DNA of 64,000 nucleotides, taken from positions 49,882 through 113,881 of the forward strand of contig JAOUKV010000006.1 of the NCBI GenBank assembly GCA_029882355.1, given 5' to 3'. Of the stretch, positions 10,051 through 17,898 are shown one piece after another. The stretch comes from Gammaproteobacteria bacterium (lineage in GTDB: Bacteria > Pseudomonadota > Gammaproteobacteria > SZUA-229). The notes under the pieces were generated by a model that was not told where the DNA came from, did no database searches, and saw nothing but the letters and a program-made list of their open reading frames with translations. Positions within the stretch are counted from its first letter, which is position 1. The number at the start of each line of letters is the position of its first letter. A program made the position numbers and the translations under genes.

Positions 10051-10545
10051 ATGACAGTCGTTGATGTGATCATTCTTTTTGTGATCTCCCTCTCTGCTTT
10101 ATTCAGTTTGATGCGTGGTTTTGTCAAAGAAGCTATTTCACTAACGACATGGATTATGGCGATATGGATATCCACAACTTTTGCCGCTAAATTGGCAGTG
10201 ATGTTACCGGATAATCTGGAATCAGAAGCAGTACGTCTCTCAGTAGGTTTTGGTATTTTATTTATCGTCACACTGATGTTTGGTGCCATGGTGAATGCCA
10301 TCGTCACAAGTTTTGTTAAAAAAACAGGTTTGTCAGGGGCTGATCGTGTTTTCGGTATAGCCTTCGGTTTCTTGCGTGGCTTGCTTATTATTGTGGTATT
10401 TGTCGTGGTCGGTAGCATGACGCCATTACCTCAACAGGACTGGTGGCAATCATCAAATTTGCTGGGACGCTTTGAAAAAATCAGTTATATGTTAAAACCT
10501 TATATTCCGGAAAGCAGCTTAACGCCGGAAGGAATTGTGAAATAG
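10051..10545 (+). CDS. cvpA: CvpA family membrane protein
   Basis: 164 residues with four hydrophobic spans (about 3-22, 27-50, 66-88, 102-125). The CvpA family is named for colicin V production and is linked to bile/envelope stress; its molecular role is not settled. The family pattern of a DxxI-like first helix and the [10 protein letters not shown] loop is visible. It ends one base before purF, the conserved cvpA-purF pair. Confidence 0.9.
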   Translation: MTVVDVIILFVISLSALFSLMRGFVKEAISLTTWIMAIWISTTFAAKLAVMLPDNLESEAVRLSVGFGILFIVTLMFGAMVNAIVTSFVKKTGLSGADRVFGIAFGFLRGLLIIVVFVVVGSMTPLPQQDWWQSSNLLGRFEKISYMLKPYIPESSLTPEGIVK

Positions 10546-10546
10546 T

Positions 10547-12049
10547 ATGTGTGGTATCGTCGGAATCGTTGGTCATTCACCGGTCAATATAGACCTGTAT
10601 GAATCTTTATCTGTTTTGCAGCACCGCGGTCAGGATGCTGCCGGTATCATGACCTGTGAACAGGGTCGCTTTTATATGCGCAAGGGTAATGGTCTTGCAC
10701 GCGATATTTTTTATAGTCAGCACATCAAAAAATTAGTCGGCAACATGGGCATTGCTCATGTTCGTTATCCGACAGCAGGTTGCTCATCTTCATTAGAAGC
10801 TCAACCTTTCTATGTGAATTCACCTTACGGTATAGCTTTAGCGCATAACGGTAATTTAACTAATACCGAATCGCTTAAAGCGCAGTTATTTATAGATGAT
10901 ATGCGTCATCTGAATACCGAGTCTGATAGTGAGGCGCTGCTCAATGTTTTTGCGCATGAGTTGAATACACTGGCCAAACCCGTTTTTGACCGCGACGATA
11001 TTTTTAAATCCGTGTCTGCGGTACACCGTCGTTGTCGCGGTGGTTATGCTGTTATCGCCATGATCGTTGGTAAGGGCATACTGGCATTCCGTGACCCTAA
11101 TGGAATCCGCCCGATTGTCTATGGAAAGCGTGAAACAGAGGCCGGTACAGAATACATGATCGCTTCTGAAAGTGTCGCATTACAGGCGCAAGGTTTTGAG
11201 CTGGTGCGTGATTTAGCACCCGGTGAAGCTGTCTTTATTGATGAAGACTGTAATTTTTATAGTCAGCAATGTGCTGAGAATCCAAGATTAGTCCCCTGTA
11301 TTTTTGAGTACGTTTATTTTGCTCGCCCTGATTCCATTATCGATAATGTCTCCGTGTATAAAGCTCGTTTACGCATGGGGCAGACGCTGGTTCAGAAGAT
11401 TTTACGCGAGCGACCTAATCACGATATCGATGTTGTTATTCCCATTCCAGATACTAGCCGAAGTACTGCTCTGGAAGTGGCTTATCACCTTAATGTTAAA
11501 TACCGCGAAGGTTTTATTAAAAATCGCTATATCGGTCGTACATTTATTATGCCCGGTCAACAGGAGCGAAAAAAATCGGTACGCCAGAAGTTAAATCCGA
11601 TTGACCTGGAATTCGCCGGTAAAAATGTTTTGCTGGTCGATGATTCCATTGTTCGTGGCACCACCTCAAAACAAATTATTCAGATGGCACGTGAAGCTGG
11701 TGCGAATAAAGTTTATATGGCTTCGGCGGCACCGCCGGTTCGTCACCCCAATGTCTACGGTATTGATATGCCGGCGACTGATGAATTTGTCGCCCACAAT
11801 AGAACAGTCGAAGAAATTGCAGAAGTGATTGGTGCTGACTGGCTGATTTATCAGGATCTAGAAGATCTGGTTGAGGCAATAAGAAAAGGCAATAAAGCAC
11901 TTAGCGAATTTGATTGCTCGTGTTTTAACGGTAAGTATGTGACCAATGATGTCGATGGCGATTATTTCCAAAGGCTTCAGGATAAACGTAATGATGCCGC
12001 CAAGAACGATACCGGAGAACGAACTGCATCTGAAACCGTTGAGCTATAG
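10547..12049 (+). CDS. purF: Amidophosphoribosyltransferase
   Basis: 500 residues. First step of purine synthesis: glutamine plus PRPP to phosphoribosylamine. After Met removal, the N-terminal Cys of [10 protein letters not shown] is the glutaminase nucleophile (class II amidotransferase). The phosphoribosyltransferase PRPP loop is [12 protein letters not shown] (about 362-373). Normal length for the E. coli type. GGAATT lies about ten bases before the ATG, inside the cvpA 3' end. Confidence 0.97.
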   Translation: MCGIVGIVGHSPVNIDLYESLSVLQHRGQDAAGIMTCEQGRFYMRKGNGLARDIFYSQHIKKLVGNMGIAHVRYPTAGCSSSLEAQPFYVNSPYGIALAHNGNLTNTESLKAQLFIDDMRHLNTESDSEALLNVFAHELNTLAKPVFDRDDIFKSVSAVHRRCRGGYAVIAMIVGKGILAFRDPNGIRPIVYGKRETEAGTEYMIASESVALQAQGFELVRDLAPGEAVFIDEDCNFYSQQCAENPRLVPCIFEYVYFARPDSIIDNVSVYKARLRMGQTLVQKILRERPNHDIDVVIPIPDTSRSTALEVAYHLNVKYREGFIKNRYIGRTFIMPGQQERKKSVRQKLNPIDLEFAGKNVLLVDDSIVRGTTSKQIIQMAREAGANKVYMASAAPPVRHPNVYGIDMPATDEFVAHNRTVEEIAEVIGADWLIYQDLEDLVEAIRKGNKALSEFDCSCFNGKYVTNDVDGDYFQRLQDKRNDAAKNDTGERTASETVEL

Positions 12050-12060
12050 ATTAAACGGCT

Positions 12061-12396
12061 TCATTGCGGAATGATTTTAATTTTTGTTTCGGCAGTTTGT
12101 TTATCGATATCTAAGCGCATTTCACAATAAGTATTCGCAGGCATAGGGTCATCACCACAGCCGCAACAAATCACAATCTCGGTAAAGAAAATCCCCACCA
12201 GTACCTGAACACTATCAGTCTGATCAGTAACGCGTAATACTGTTGCCGTAATCGGTTCATCGCTGACATAGCCTCCCTGTACCGTACCTTTCTCCAGCGG
12301 TAATAATTTCTTATCACAGGCCTCTATTTCATTTTTCAATACCAGTTTGAAATCATCCGAAGGGTAATGCTGGAGAGATTGAGAGAATTTGATCAT
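12061..12396 (-). CDS. Uncharacterised small protein
   Basis: 111 residues; I do not recognise the family. No signal peptide or membrane span. It contains a compact cysteine cluster, CCGCGDDPMPANTYC (about 79-93), that could bind a metal, followed by alternating acidic and basic strands. It converges with purF 11 bases away and is divergent from the L,D-transpeptidase with a 58-base gap that must hold both promoters. No clear Shine-Dalgarno sequence. Confidence 0.6.
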   Translation of the reverse strand: MIKFSQSLQHYPSDDFKLVLKNEIEACDKKLLPLEKGTVQGGYVSDEPITATVLRVTDQTDSVQVLVGIFFTEIVICCGCGDDPMPANTYCEMRLDIDKQTAETKIKIIPQ

Positions 12397-12454
12397 TGAT
12401 TAAGCCGCTGACTGTGTAATACTAATCACCATATTATATCCTACAGGCAGAATA

Positions 12455-12937
12455 ATGAATTCCATACACATTAGCGTTAAAGACCAGCTCATGACTCTAC
12501 TCGATGAGGCAGGGCGGGTGCTACACAGCTATCCGGTATCAACCTCAAAGTTCGGTACCGGCTCGCGGAATAACAGCAATCAGACACCGCTCGGCCTGCA
12601 TCGCATCAAGGATAAAATTGGCGGTGCCATGCCCATCAACGAGGTCTTTATTGGGCGTATGCCACACGGCAGCCTCGATGAGTGCATCGAACGCGGGGTC
12701 GAGCTGCCTGAAGATGTCATCACCAGCCGGATCATGTGGCTGGAAGGCATGCAGCCGGGAAGAAATCAGGGTGGTTATGTAGACACTTATCAGCGATACA
12801 TATACATTCACGGTACCAGCGATGAAGAGCATATCGGCACGCCAGCATCGATGGGCTGTATCAGAATGTTAAATGCAGATATCGTGGAATTATTCAGACG
12901 GGTTGAATCCGGTACTGAAGTGATGATTGAGGAATAG
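12455..12937 (+). CDS. L,D-transpeptidase (YkuD domain)
   Basis: 160 residues, a single YkuD catalytic domain. The active-site signature is HGTSDEEHIGTPASMGCIRM (about 120-140) with catalytic His and the SMGCIRM cysteine. Such enzymes make 3-3 peptidoglycan crosslinks or attach lipoproteins to murein. No clear signal peptide is seen, unlike E. coli Ldt enzymes; short cytosolic-looking versions are common in pseudomonads (YbiS/ErfK-type annotation). Nine bases separate it from metZ. Confidence 0.88.
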   Translation: MNSIHISVKDQLMTLLDEAGRVLHSYPVSTSKFGTGSRNNSNQTPLGLHRIKDKIGGAMPINEVFIGRMPHGSLDECIERGVELPEDVITSRIMWLEGMQPGRNQGGYVDTYQRYIYIHGTSDEEHIGTPASMGCIRMLNADIVELFRRVESGTEVMIEE

Positions 12938-12945
12938 AAAAGAAC

Positions 12946-14130
12946 ATGAGTGATTTTAAAGACAACGAAGACTATGGCTTTGCCACCCGTGCCGTACGCG
13001 CCGGACAGGTGCGTACCCACGAAGGCGAACACGGCGAACCCATCTTCCCGACCTCGAGTTTTGTTTTTGACTCTGCAGCCGAAGCGGCAGCACGTTTCTC
13101 GGGTGAACAGCCGGGCAATATATATTCACGTTTCACCAACCCCACCGTGCGCACTTTTGAAGAGCGCCTGGCTTCGTTAGAAGGTGCCGAGCGTTGCGTT
13201 GCCACCGCGTCGGGCATGTCCGCGATCACCGCGACGTTTATCGGTTTACTGAGTGCGGGTGATCACATCGTTTCATCGCGCAGTATTTTCGGCACCACGA
13301 CTATTTTACTGACCAGCTTCATGGCCAAACTGGATATCGCTACCACCTTCGTTGATCTGCCAGATTTGAAAGCATGGGAAGCGGCGATTACGCCAAAAAC
13401 AAAAATGCTGTTTCTGGAAACACCCTCGAACCCGTTGCTCGATCTGGTGGATATCAAAGCGCTGGCAGAAATCGCCCATCGCAAAGACTGCCTGTTAGTG
13501 GTCGATAACTGCCTGTGTACACCGGCCCTGCAACTGCCGCTGGCCCTGGGTGCAGACATCGTCATTCACTCAGCCACCAAATACATCGACGGTCAGGGGC
13601 GCTGCATGGGCGGTGCGGTTTGCGGCACCGAGGAAATTGTTGGTGGCGGCGTCTACGCTTTTTTACGTTCAGCCGGTCCAACCATGAGCACTTTCAACGC
13701 CTGGGTATTTTTGAAAGGTCTGGAAACCCTGGAGCTACGCATGAAAGCACATTGTGAAAATGCACAGGCTCTGGCGGAATGGCTGGAACAGCAACCCGCG
13801 GTGAAACGCGTTTATTATCCCGGTCTGCCCAGTCATCCTCAGCACGAGCTGGCCAAAAAACAGCAAAGCGGTTTTGGCGGCATCGTCTCGTTTGAATTAA
13901 ACGGCGGCCAGAAAGAAGGCTGGAAATTAATTGATGCCACGCAGATGGTTTCGATCACCGCCAATCTGGGTGATACCAAAACCACGATTACGCATCCGGG
14001 AACGACGACGCATGGTCGGTTAACACCTGAACAAAAACAGGAAGCGGGTATTTCGGATGGTTTGATTCGGGTCGCTGTGGGGTTGGAGGATATTGAGGAT
14101 ATTAAGGCAGATTTGGCAAGGGGGATGTAA
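12946..14130 (+). CDS. metZ: O-succinylhomoserine sulfhydrylase
   Basis: 394 residues, Cys/Met-metabolism PLP enzyme making homocysteine from O-succinylhomoserine and sulfide. The PLP lysine is K212 in HSATKYIDGQGRC; the SRFTNPT (61-67) and conserved C-terminal TTTHGRL segments are present. GAGGAA precedes the ATG. metZ downstream of purF is characteristic of Pseudomonas and related gammaproteobacteria; it distinguishes MetZ from MetB/MetC by context as well as sequence. Confidence 0.92.
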   Translation: MSDFKDNEDYGFATRAVRAGQVRTHEGEHGEPIFPTSSFVFDSAAEAAARFSGEQPGNIYSRFTNPTVRTFEERLASLEGAERCVATASGMSAITATFIGLLSAGDHIVSSRSIFGTTTILLTSFMAKLDIATTFVDLPDLKAWEAAITPKTKMLFLETPSNPLLDLVDIKALAEIAHRKDCLLVVDNCLCTPALQLPLALGADIVIHSATKYIDGQGRCMGGAVCGTEEIVGGGVYAFLRSAGPTMSTFNAWVFLKGLETLELRMKAHCENAQALAEWLEQQPAVKRVYYPGLPSHPQHELAKKQQSGFGGIVSFELNGGQKEGWKLIDATQMVSITANLGDTKTTITHPGTTTHGRLTPEQKQEAGISDGLIRVAVGLEDIEDIKADLARGM

Positions 14131-14143
14131 CTCGCCTTTGTAG

Positions 14144-14164
14144 GTCGGCCAACCCCTTGCCGAC
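14144..14164. repeat. REP-like palindrome, copy 1
   Basis: GTCGGC (14144-14149) pairs with GCCGAC (14159-14164) around a CAACCCCTT loop, preceded by TGTAG. A very similar element occurs on the opposite strand at 57664-57683. It directly follows metZ and could serve as its terminator or mRNA end structure. Confidence 0.65.
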
Positions 14165-14178
14165 GGCTTTTGCCAGCG

Positions 14179-14212
14179 TTTATACCGCAGACTGTTATAT
14201 CTGCGGTATAAA
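14179..14212. promoter_or_regulatory. Large palindrome upstream of nucleotidyltransferase gene
   Basis: Perfect 13-bp arms TTTATACCGCAGA (14179-14191) and TCTGCGGTATAAA (14200-14212), eight-base spacer. The TATACCGCA half-sites are 21 bp apart centre to centre, two helical turns. The same half-sites recur at 14293-14325. The likely use is an operator for a dimeric regulator; it could alternatively be an end of a mobile unit. No regulator gene adjoins it. Confidence 0.6.
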
Positions 14213-14292
14213 TTGTTCGATATTTCGCTATATTATCAGGTGTAATTTAGTAATATTCTAAGACTATTATTATAAAATACAGTCATATACAT

Positions 14293-14325
14293 TTATACCG
14301 CAGGTGTTCTATACTTGCGGTATAA
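14293..14325. promoter_or_regulatory. Second palindrome, just before the start codon
   Basis: Arms TTATACCGCA (14293-14302) and TGCGGTATAA (14316-14325) with a 13-base spacer; half-sites are 22 bp apart. It ends 14 bases before the ATG at 14340, so a bound protein would cover the translation start region or the -10 area. It shares its half-sites with the palindrome at 14179-14212. Confidence 0.6.
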
Positions 14326-14339
14326 GAAAGGCGATAAAT

Positions 14340-15383
14340 ATGGCTGAAATCCAAAGATTACCCGATACGGTCACGCTGCAATACAGCGAGCTTATGCAGC
14401 AGTGCGTCCATCCCGCACCAGATGGAGCCAACATATCCTTCAAGTCAAAAACGGTAGCGGGTAAGCGTTACTGGTACTTGTACATTAGTCTGGGTTCGCG
14501 ACGTAGTGAACACTATCTGGGTGAAGAAAACGCAGCGCTGCTCGATAAAATCGAAGAAGAACGAGAACTGTGGGAATCCAGCGAAGATGACCGAATAACG
14601 CGGCAGCGACTGGTAGCCATGCTTCATGCCGGTGGCGCAACAACAACGCCCATCAATGAAGGCAAGGTCATCGCCTTACTGGAACGTTCTGGTCTATTTC
14701 TCGCCGGTGGAATTGTTATTGGCACACTGGCATTCAGAGCCTATGCCAATATGCTGGGTGTTATCTGGCACAGCGAATTGCAAACGCGCGACATTGACCT
14801 GGCCAGTGATTATAACTACCGCATCGTCGTTCCTCGCAGTAAACAGCCGATTAATTTGCCCAATATATTATTAGATAGTGGCATGGGTTTTTTAGAAGTG
14901 CCCGCGCTGAATAGAAAATCACCCTCGACCAAATTCAAAATTCGCGGGCAGGAACTGGCTGTCGAATTGTTAACGCCAATGCGGGGTCGAGATACCGCAA
15001 AACCAGTTGCAATTCCTGGCCTCGCCGCCTTTGCCGAACCCATTCGGTTTCTTGATTATCTATTAGAAGATATTCAGCCAGCGGTATTGCTCTATAAACA
15101 CGGTGTGCTCATAAATGTACCCGCACCAGCACGCTTTGCATTTCATAAACTGGTCGTTAGTCAAAGAAGAAGAGCCGCCGATGTCGAAAAAATAAAACGC
15201 GATTTAATGCAGGCTGAACAGTTGTTTAAAGTGCTTATTGAAGGCCGACCAGGGGATTTAATACTGGCTTATGAAGCGGCTGAGAAAATGGGGGATAAGT
15301 TTATGTTGCAGATGGAAGCGGGGATGGGGATGATTGATTTAGAAGTGAGGGACGTGGTGAGGGGGATTGTTGTGAAAGGGTAG
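14340..15383 (+). CDS. GSU2403-type nucleotidyltransferase-fold protein
   Basis: 347 residues from ATG 14340 behind AAAGGCGAT; an upstream GTG at 14304 falls inside a palindrome and is rejected. The central part has the nucleotidyltransferase pattern: GGIVIGTLAFRAY (123-135) and TRDIDLA (149-155) with the D-x-D metal pair. This resembles the GSU2403 family of predicted nucleotidyltransferases, whose substrate is unknown. N- and C-terminal parts are helical and charged. The fold is shared with MNT and AbiEii toxins, but no HEPN or AbiEi partner is adjacent, so a toxin role is speculative. It is the first gene of the accessory island. Confidence 0.7.
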   Translation: MAEIQRLPDTVTLQYSELMQQCVHPAPDGANISFKSKTVAGKRYWYLYISLGSRRSEHYLGEENAALLDKIEEERELWESSEDDRITRQRLVAMLHAGGATTTPINEGKVIALLERSGLFLAGGIVIGTLAFRAYANMLGVIWHSELQTRDIDLASDYNYRIVVPRSKQPINLPNILLDSGMGFLEVPALNRKSPSTKFKIRGQELAVELLTPMRGRDTAKPVAIPGLAAFAEPIRFLDYLLEDIQPAVLLYKHGVLINVPAPARFAFHKLVVSQRRRAADVEKIKRDLMQAEQLFKVLIEGRPGDLILAYEAAEKMGDKFMLQMEAGMGMIDLEVRDVVRGIVVKG

Positions 15384-15483
15384 ATCAAAAGCTATGTTCA
15401 AAAGCCAAAACAAATAAAAGCTTGCGCTGGTTAGGGTTATCACGTAAAAACTAGTTTCATATCAAAACAGCACAGGGTTATTG

Positions 15484-15556
15484 GGGAGGGTGCGGAGTTG
15501 GGTGCATCTAAAAAATCACTGTTCGGAAGAAATCAAGGCGTCAGACCCCCTGATCT
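15484..15556 (+). repeat. 73-bp degenerate repeat, copy 1
   Basis: Aligns without gaps to 22066-22138 with about 56 of 73 identical bases. Both end in a GTC(A/T)GACC...TGATCT motif. It lies just upstream of a small cassette gene and supplies a misleading in-frame extension of it. Confidence 0.65.
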
Positions 15557-15599
15557 CCTTCTATACGCCAATATTCAAAGAAAACAACGGAAGAAGTTC

Positions 15600-15782
15600 A
15601 TGAATGAAGAAGTAACTATTGAGCATAACGGAAAAAAATACACTGCCGAATATTTCGTAAGCAATGATGTCCTCACGGTGTACCTACCTGATGGCAGTTC
15701 AAGGCAAACTGTATTAAGAGGGTTAAACCCTGAATCAGCAGCAAAACCTCATCTAAAAAGTTATGCTATTAAAAACACTTAA
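15600..15782 (+). CDS. Small cassette protein of unknown function
   Basis: 60 residues from ATG 15600 (MNEEVTIEHNGKKYTAEYF), preceded by GGAAG at a good distance. A longer reading from 15498 runs through repeat sequence and is not favoured. The protein is predicted mostly beta (TAEYFVSNDVLTVYLPDG), without a signal peptide or membrane span; I do not recognise it. Its TAA stop lies within the left end of an attC-like site (15777-15863), the arrangement seen in integron cassettes. Confidence 0.6.
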   Translation: MNEEVTIEHNGKKYTAEYFVSNDVLTVYLPDGSSRQTVLRGLNPESAAKPHLKSYAIKNT

Positions 15783-15863
15783 CAAATCAGTTAAGCAGAC
15801 GGGCTAACCAGATATTTGTTTCCTGAAATACCATCATGACACTGCTTACCTCAAACGTTACAT
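15777..15863 (+). other. attC-like integron recombination site
   Basis: The left end ACTTAAC (15777-15783) matches the RYYYAAC consensus and includes the stop codon of the preceding gene. The right end has core GTTA (15857-15860). Inside, TTAAGCAG (15791-15798) pairs with CTGCTTA (15842-15848), giving the imperfect palindrome with unpaired bases typical of attC; about 87 bases in all. The next gene starts 30 bases after the core. The call rests on architecture; folding was not computed. Confidence 0.55.
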
Positions 15864-15892
15864 TTTAAATAGGACATCAAGTCCCTGAGATA

Positions 15893-17671
15893 ATGGAAAT
15901 AATAAAATCAGTACAAATTAGAAAGTTTCGCTCTATCAAGTCCGTTACAAAAGGAGTTGATTTAACAGATTTGAATATATTTGTTGGGCAAAACGATCAA
16001 GGGAAGTCGAATTTCCTTCGTGCTCTAAATATATTCTTTAATGATGAGACTGACAGGAATCAACCTTTCAGGTTCATCGATGATTACTGCTATCACTCAA
16101 ATACAGGTAAGGGCACCCGCCACGAAATACGTATTGATCTAGTAATTCATCCGCCAAAGCACAGATTTAAGCACGCAAAGCCTTTGCGATGGATGAAGCA
16201 GTGGAGGCAAGATGGCTCTATATCTGAAGAGCGAAAATACTTAGAAAGTGGTGAAGAACTTCCCCCAAGAGATAACGTATCAAAATGGCTTGATAAAATC
16301 CGATATCGTTACGTACCGGCGATTAAAGGACAAACCTATTTTTCTTCACTGATGGGTGAATTACATGATGTATTAAATGAAGCTCATTCTGATATCTTAA
16401 ACGCGCAAGGTGAAGAGTTTATAAGTGGAATTCAGGAAGTCACTGACACAATAACTCAAGAGCTAACCGAGCAAATACAGATATCGAATACCATCCAAGT
16501 TCCTTCGGACTTCAAACAACTATTCTCAAATTTGGATTTCGGTGTAAAAGTAGGGACGAACACATATCATTTAAAACAGCGTGGAGACGGTATTAAAATT
16601 AGACATATTCCCGTAATTTTGAAGTATATGTCAGAGCAAGAAAGAAATATTTCTAGAGCCGGTTATGTTAAACCAGACACAATTTGGGGGTTTGAAGAAC
16701 CTGAGAATAATCTTGAGCTTAGGTACGCCTACGAATTAGCGGAAAAATTCAAGGAATACTCTAAGGATATTCAAATATTCGTTACTACCCATTCTCCAGC
16801 TTTTTATGCGCTTGACACTAAAGATGGTGATGGCGTTAATACATTCTATGTTTCACAAGGTGAAGATAGCTGTACAAAGTTCGCAAGGATAACTCATGAT
16901 CGAACAGATGAGCTTCATGAAACAATGGGGCTATTACCAATAATCACTCCTTATTTAACTAAAATATTTGAGCATCAAAAGGAGATATCAAAGTTAGAGG
17001 AATCACTAAATTATTTACAGAGCGATACAAAATGTGTGGTTTTAACAGAAGACGAAAATCATGGGCACGTAATTGAGTATTTTGGAATCAATGGTTTCAA
17101 TAATGAAGAAACGGAGTATTTCGCATATAACGGCTCTGGAAATATAACAGGCGCAATAGTTCTTGCGCGATATCTTAAATCTAAAGATGAAAATATTTCA
17201 GTAATAATACATAGAGATAGAGACTACTTGTCAGACAAGCAAGTCGGTGATCTTTGTAAGAGAGTAGAAAAACATGGATTTCATTTGTTTGTCACTGATG
17301 GAGTGGATATTGAAAGTCTATATATAAGTACTGATCATATCCTCGAATTACATCCAGAGCTGACTAAGGACTACATCAATGAGGTAATAGAGAAGGCCAC
17401 TGACGAATGCAGGGATCTTTCCGTTGATAGATTAATAGATCATGTGATGTCTAACGAACCTCCTCCAGAAAAGGGGGGCTACTCTAAACGTATAAAACAG
17501 CTTAACCAAGAATATGATGAAAATAAAATACGCTACAGATACGGTAAAAGAGTGCTAGGAAAAGTATCTTCAAAAATACAAAGAAAGCTCAAAGAAAATC
17601 CAGTAATAGTAAGAGAGTCTGATCATATTTGTTCGGAGTTGTTAATCGAGATAGCAAATGATTTATGGTAA
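15893..17671 (+). CDS. OLD-family ATP-dependent nuclease (AAA-TOPRIM), first
   Basis: 592 residues. N-terminal ABC/AAA-type ATPase: Walker A GQNDQGKS (32-39), a signature-like RGDG (about 230), Walker B with FEEPE (267-271) and the H-loop TTHSP (about 300). C-terminal TOPRIM nuclease: E386 in VVLTEDE, then D442 and D444 in IIHRDRD. This is the OLD (overcoming lysogenisation defect) architecture, also seen in GajA of Gabija. No UvrD-like GajB, reverse transcriptase or DUF4435 partner adjoins it, so it is a solitary OLD-like protein; phage defence is the likely but unproven role. It starts 30 bases after an attC-like core, suggesting it is or was a cassette gene. Codon usage is AT-rich relative to metZ. 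Confidence 0.85.
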   Translation: MEIIKSVQIRKFRSIKSVTKGVDLTDLNIFVGQNDQGKSNFLRALNIFFNDETDRNQPFRFIDDYCYHSNTGKGTRHEIRIDLVIHPPKHRFKHAKPLRWMKQWRQDGSISEERKYLESGEELPPRDNVSKWLDKIRYRYVPAIKGQTYFSSLMGELHDVLNEAHSDILNAQGEEFISGIQEVTDTITQELTEQIQISNTIQVPSDFKQLFSNLDFGVKVGTNTYHLKQRGDGIKIRHIPVILKYMSEQERNISRAGYVKPDTIWGFEEPENNLELRYAYELAEKFKEYSKDIQIFVTTHSPAFYALDTKDGDGVNTFYVSQGEDSCTKFARITHDRTDELHETMGLLPIITPYLTKIFEHQKEISKLEESLNYLQSDTKCVVLTEDENHGHVIEYFGINGFNNEETEYFAYNGSGNITGAIVLARYLKSKDENISVIIHRDRDYLSDKQVGDLCKRVEKHGFHLFVTDGVDIESLYISTDHILELHPELTKDYINEVIEKATDECRDLSVDRLIDHVMSNEPPPEKGGYSKRIKQLNQEYDENKIRYRYGKRVLGKVSSKIQRKLKENPVIVRESDHICSELLIEIANDLW

Positions 17672-17699
17672 AAATGTATGAATAAGACACCCGACACGG

Positions 17700-17809
17700 A
17701 TCTGTCCCCGATTATTTTTGGCGACATCAGATTTTCTAAGGAAAGAAAACCCGGGTCAGAGAGCAATTGTTTCTAATATACTAATTTACGGGAACAACCG
17801 GGGACAGAT
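17700..17809. repeat. Outer palindrome split by another repeat
   Basis: ATCTGTCCCCG (17700-17710) and its exact complement CGGGGACAGAT (17799-17809) flank 88 bases that contain the separate element at 17751-17790. This reads as one palindromic repeat inserted into another between the two nuclease genes. Confidence 0.65.
17751..17790. repeat. REP/MITE-like element, family A copy 1
   Basis: The 40 bases starting CCGGGTCAGAGAG are identical to 22531-22570. This copy is cut short on its right side: the TCTCTGACTCC arm found after the second copy is absent here. Confidence 0.8.
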
Positions 17810-17810
17810 A

Positions 17811-17874
17811 ATACCGGGGTCAGAACACAGTTGTTCCTAATATTAGCGAATACTGTGTTCCGACCCCGGTTTTT
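17811..17874. repeat. REP/MITE-like element, family B copy 1
   Basis: 64 bases identical to 22001-22064. Outer arms ACCGGGGTC and GACCCCGGT pair, then GAACACAG with CTGTGTTC, leaving a TTGTTCCTAATATTAGCGAA-type loop: a long hairpin followed by T. It ends 25 bases before the next nuclease gene and could also terminate incoming transcripts. Confidence 0.85.
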
Positions 17875-17898
17875 AAAACAATAAATACGAGATACAAG

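Noticed and set aside
14304..14339. Longer N-terminus for the nucleotidyltransferase from GTG 14304
   Set aside because: It begins inside the second palindrome and lacks a ribosome site; ATG 14340 has one.
15498..15599. Longer start for the 60-residue cassette protein
   Set aside because: Those codons are repeat sequence shared with 22066-22138 and have no ribosome site.
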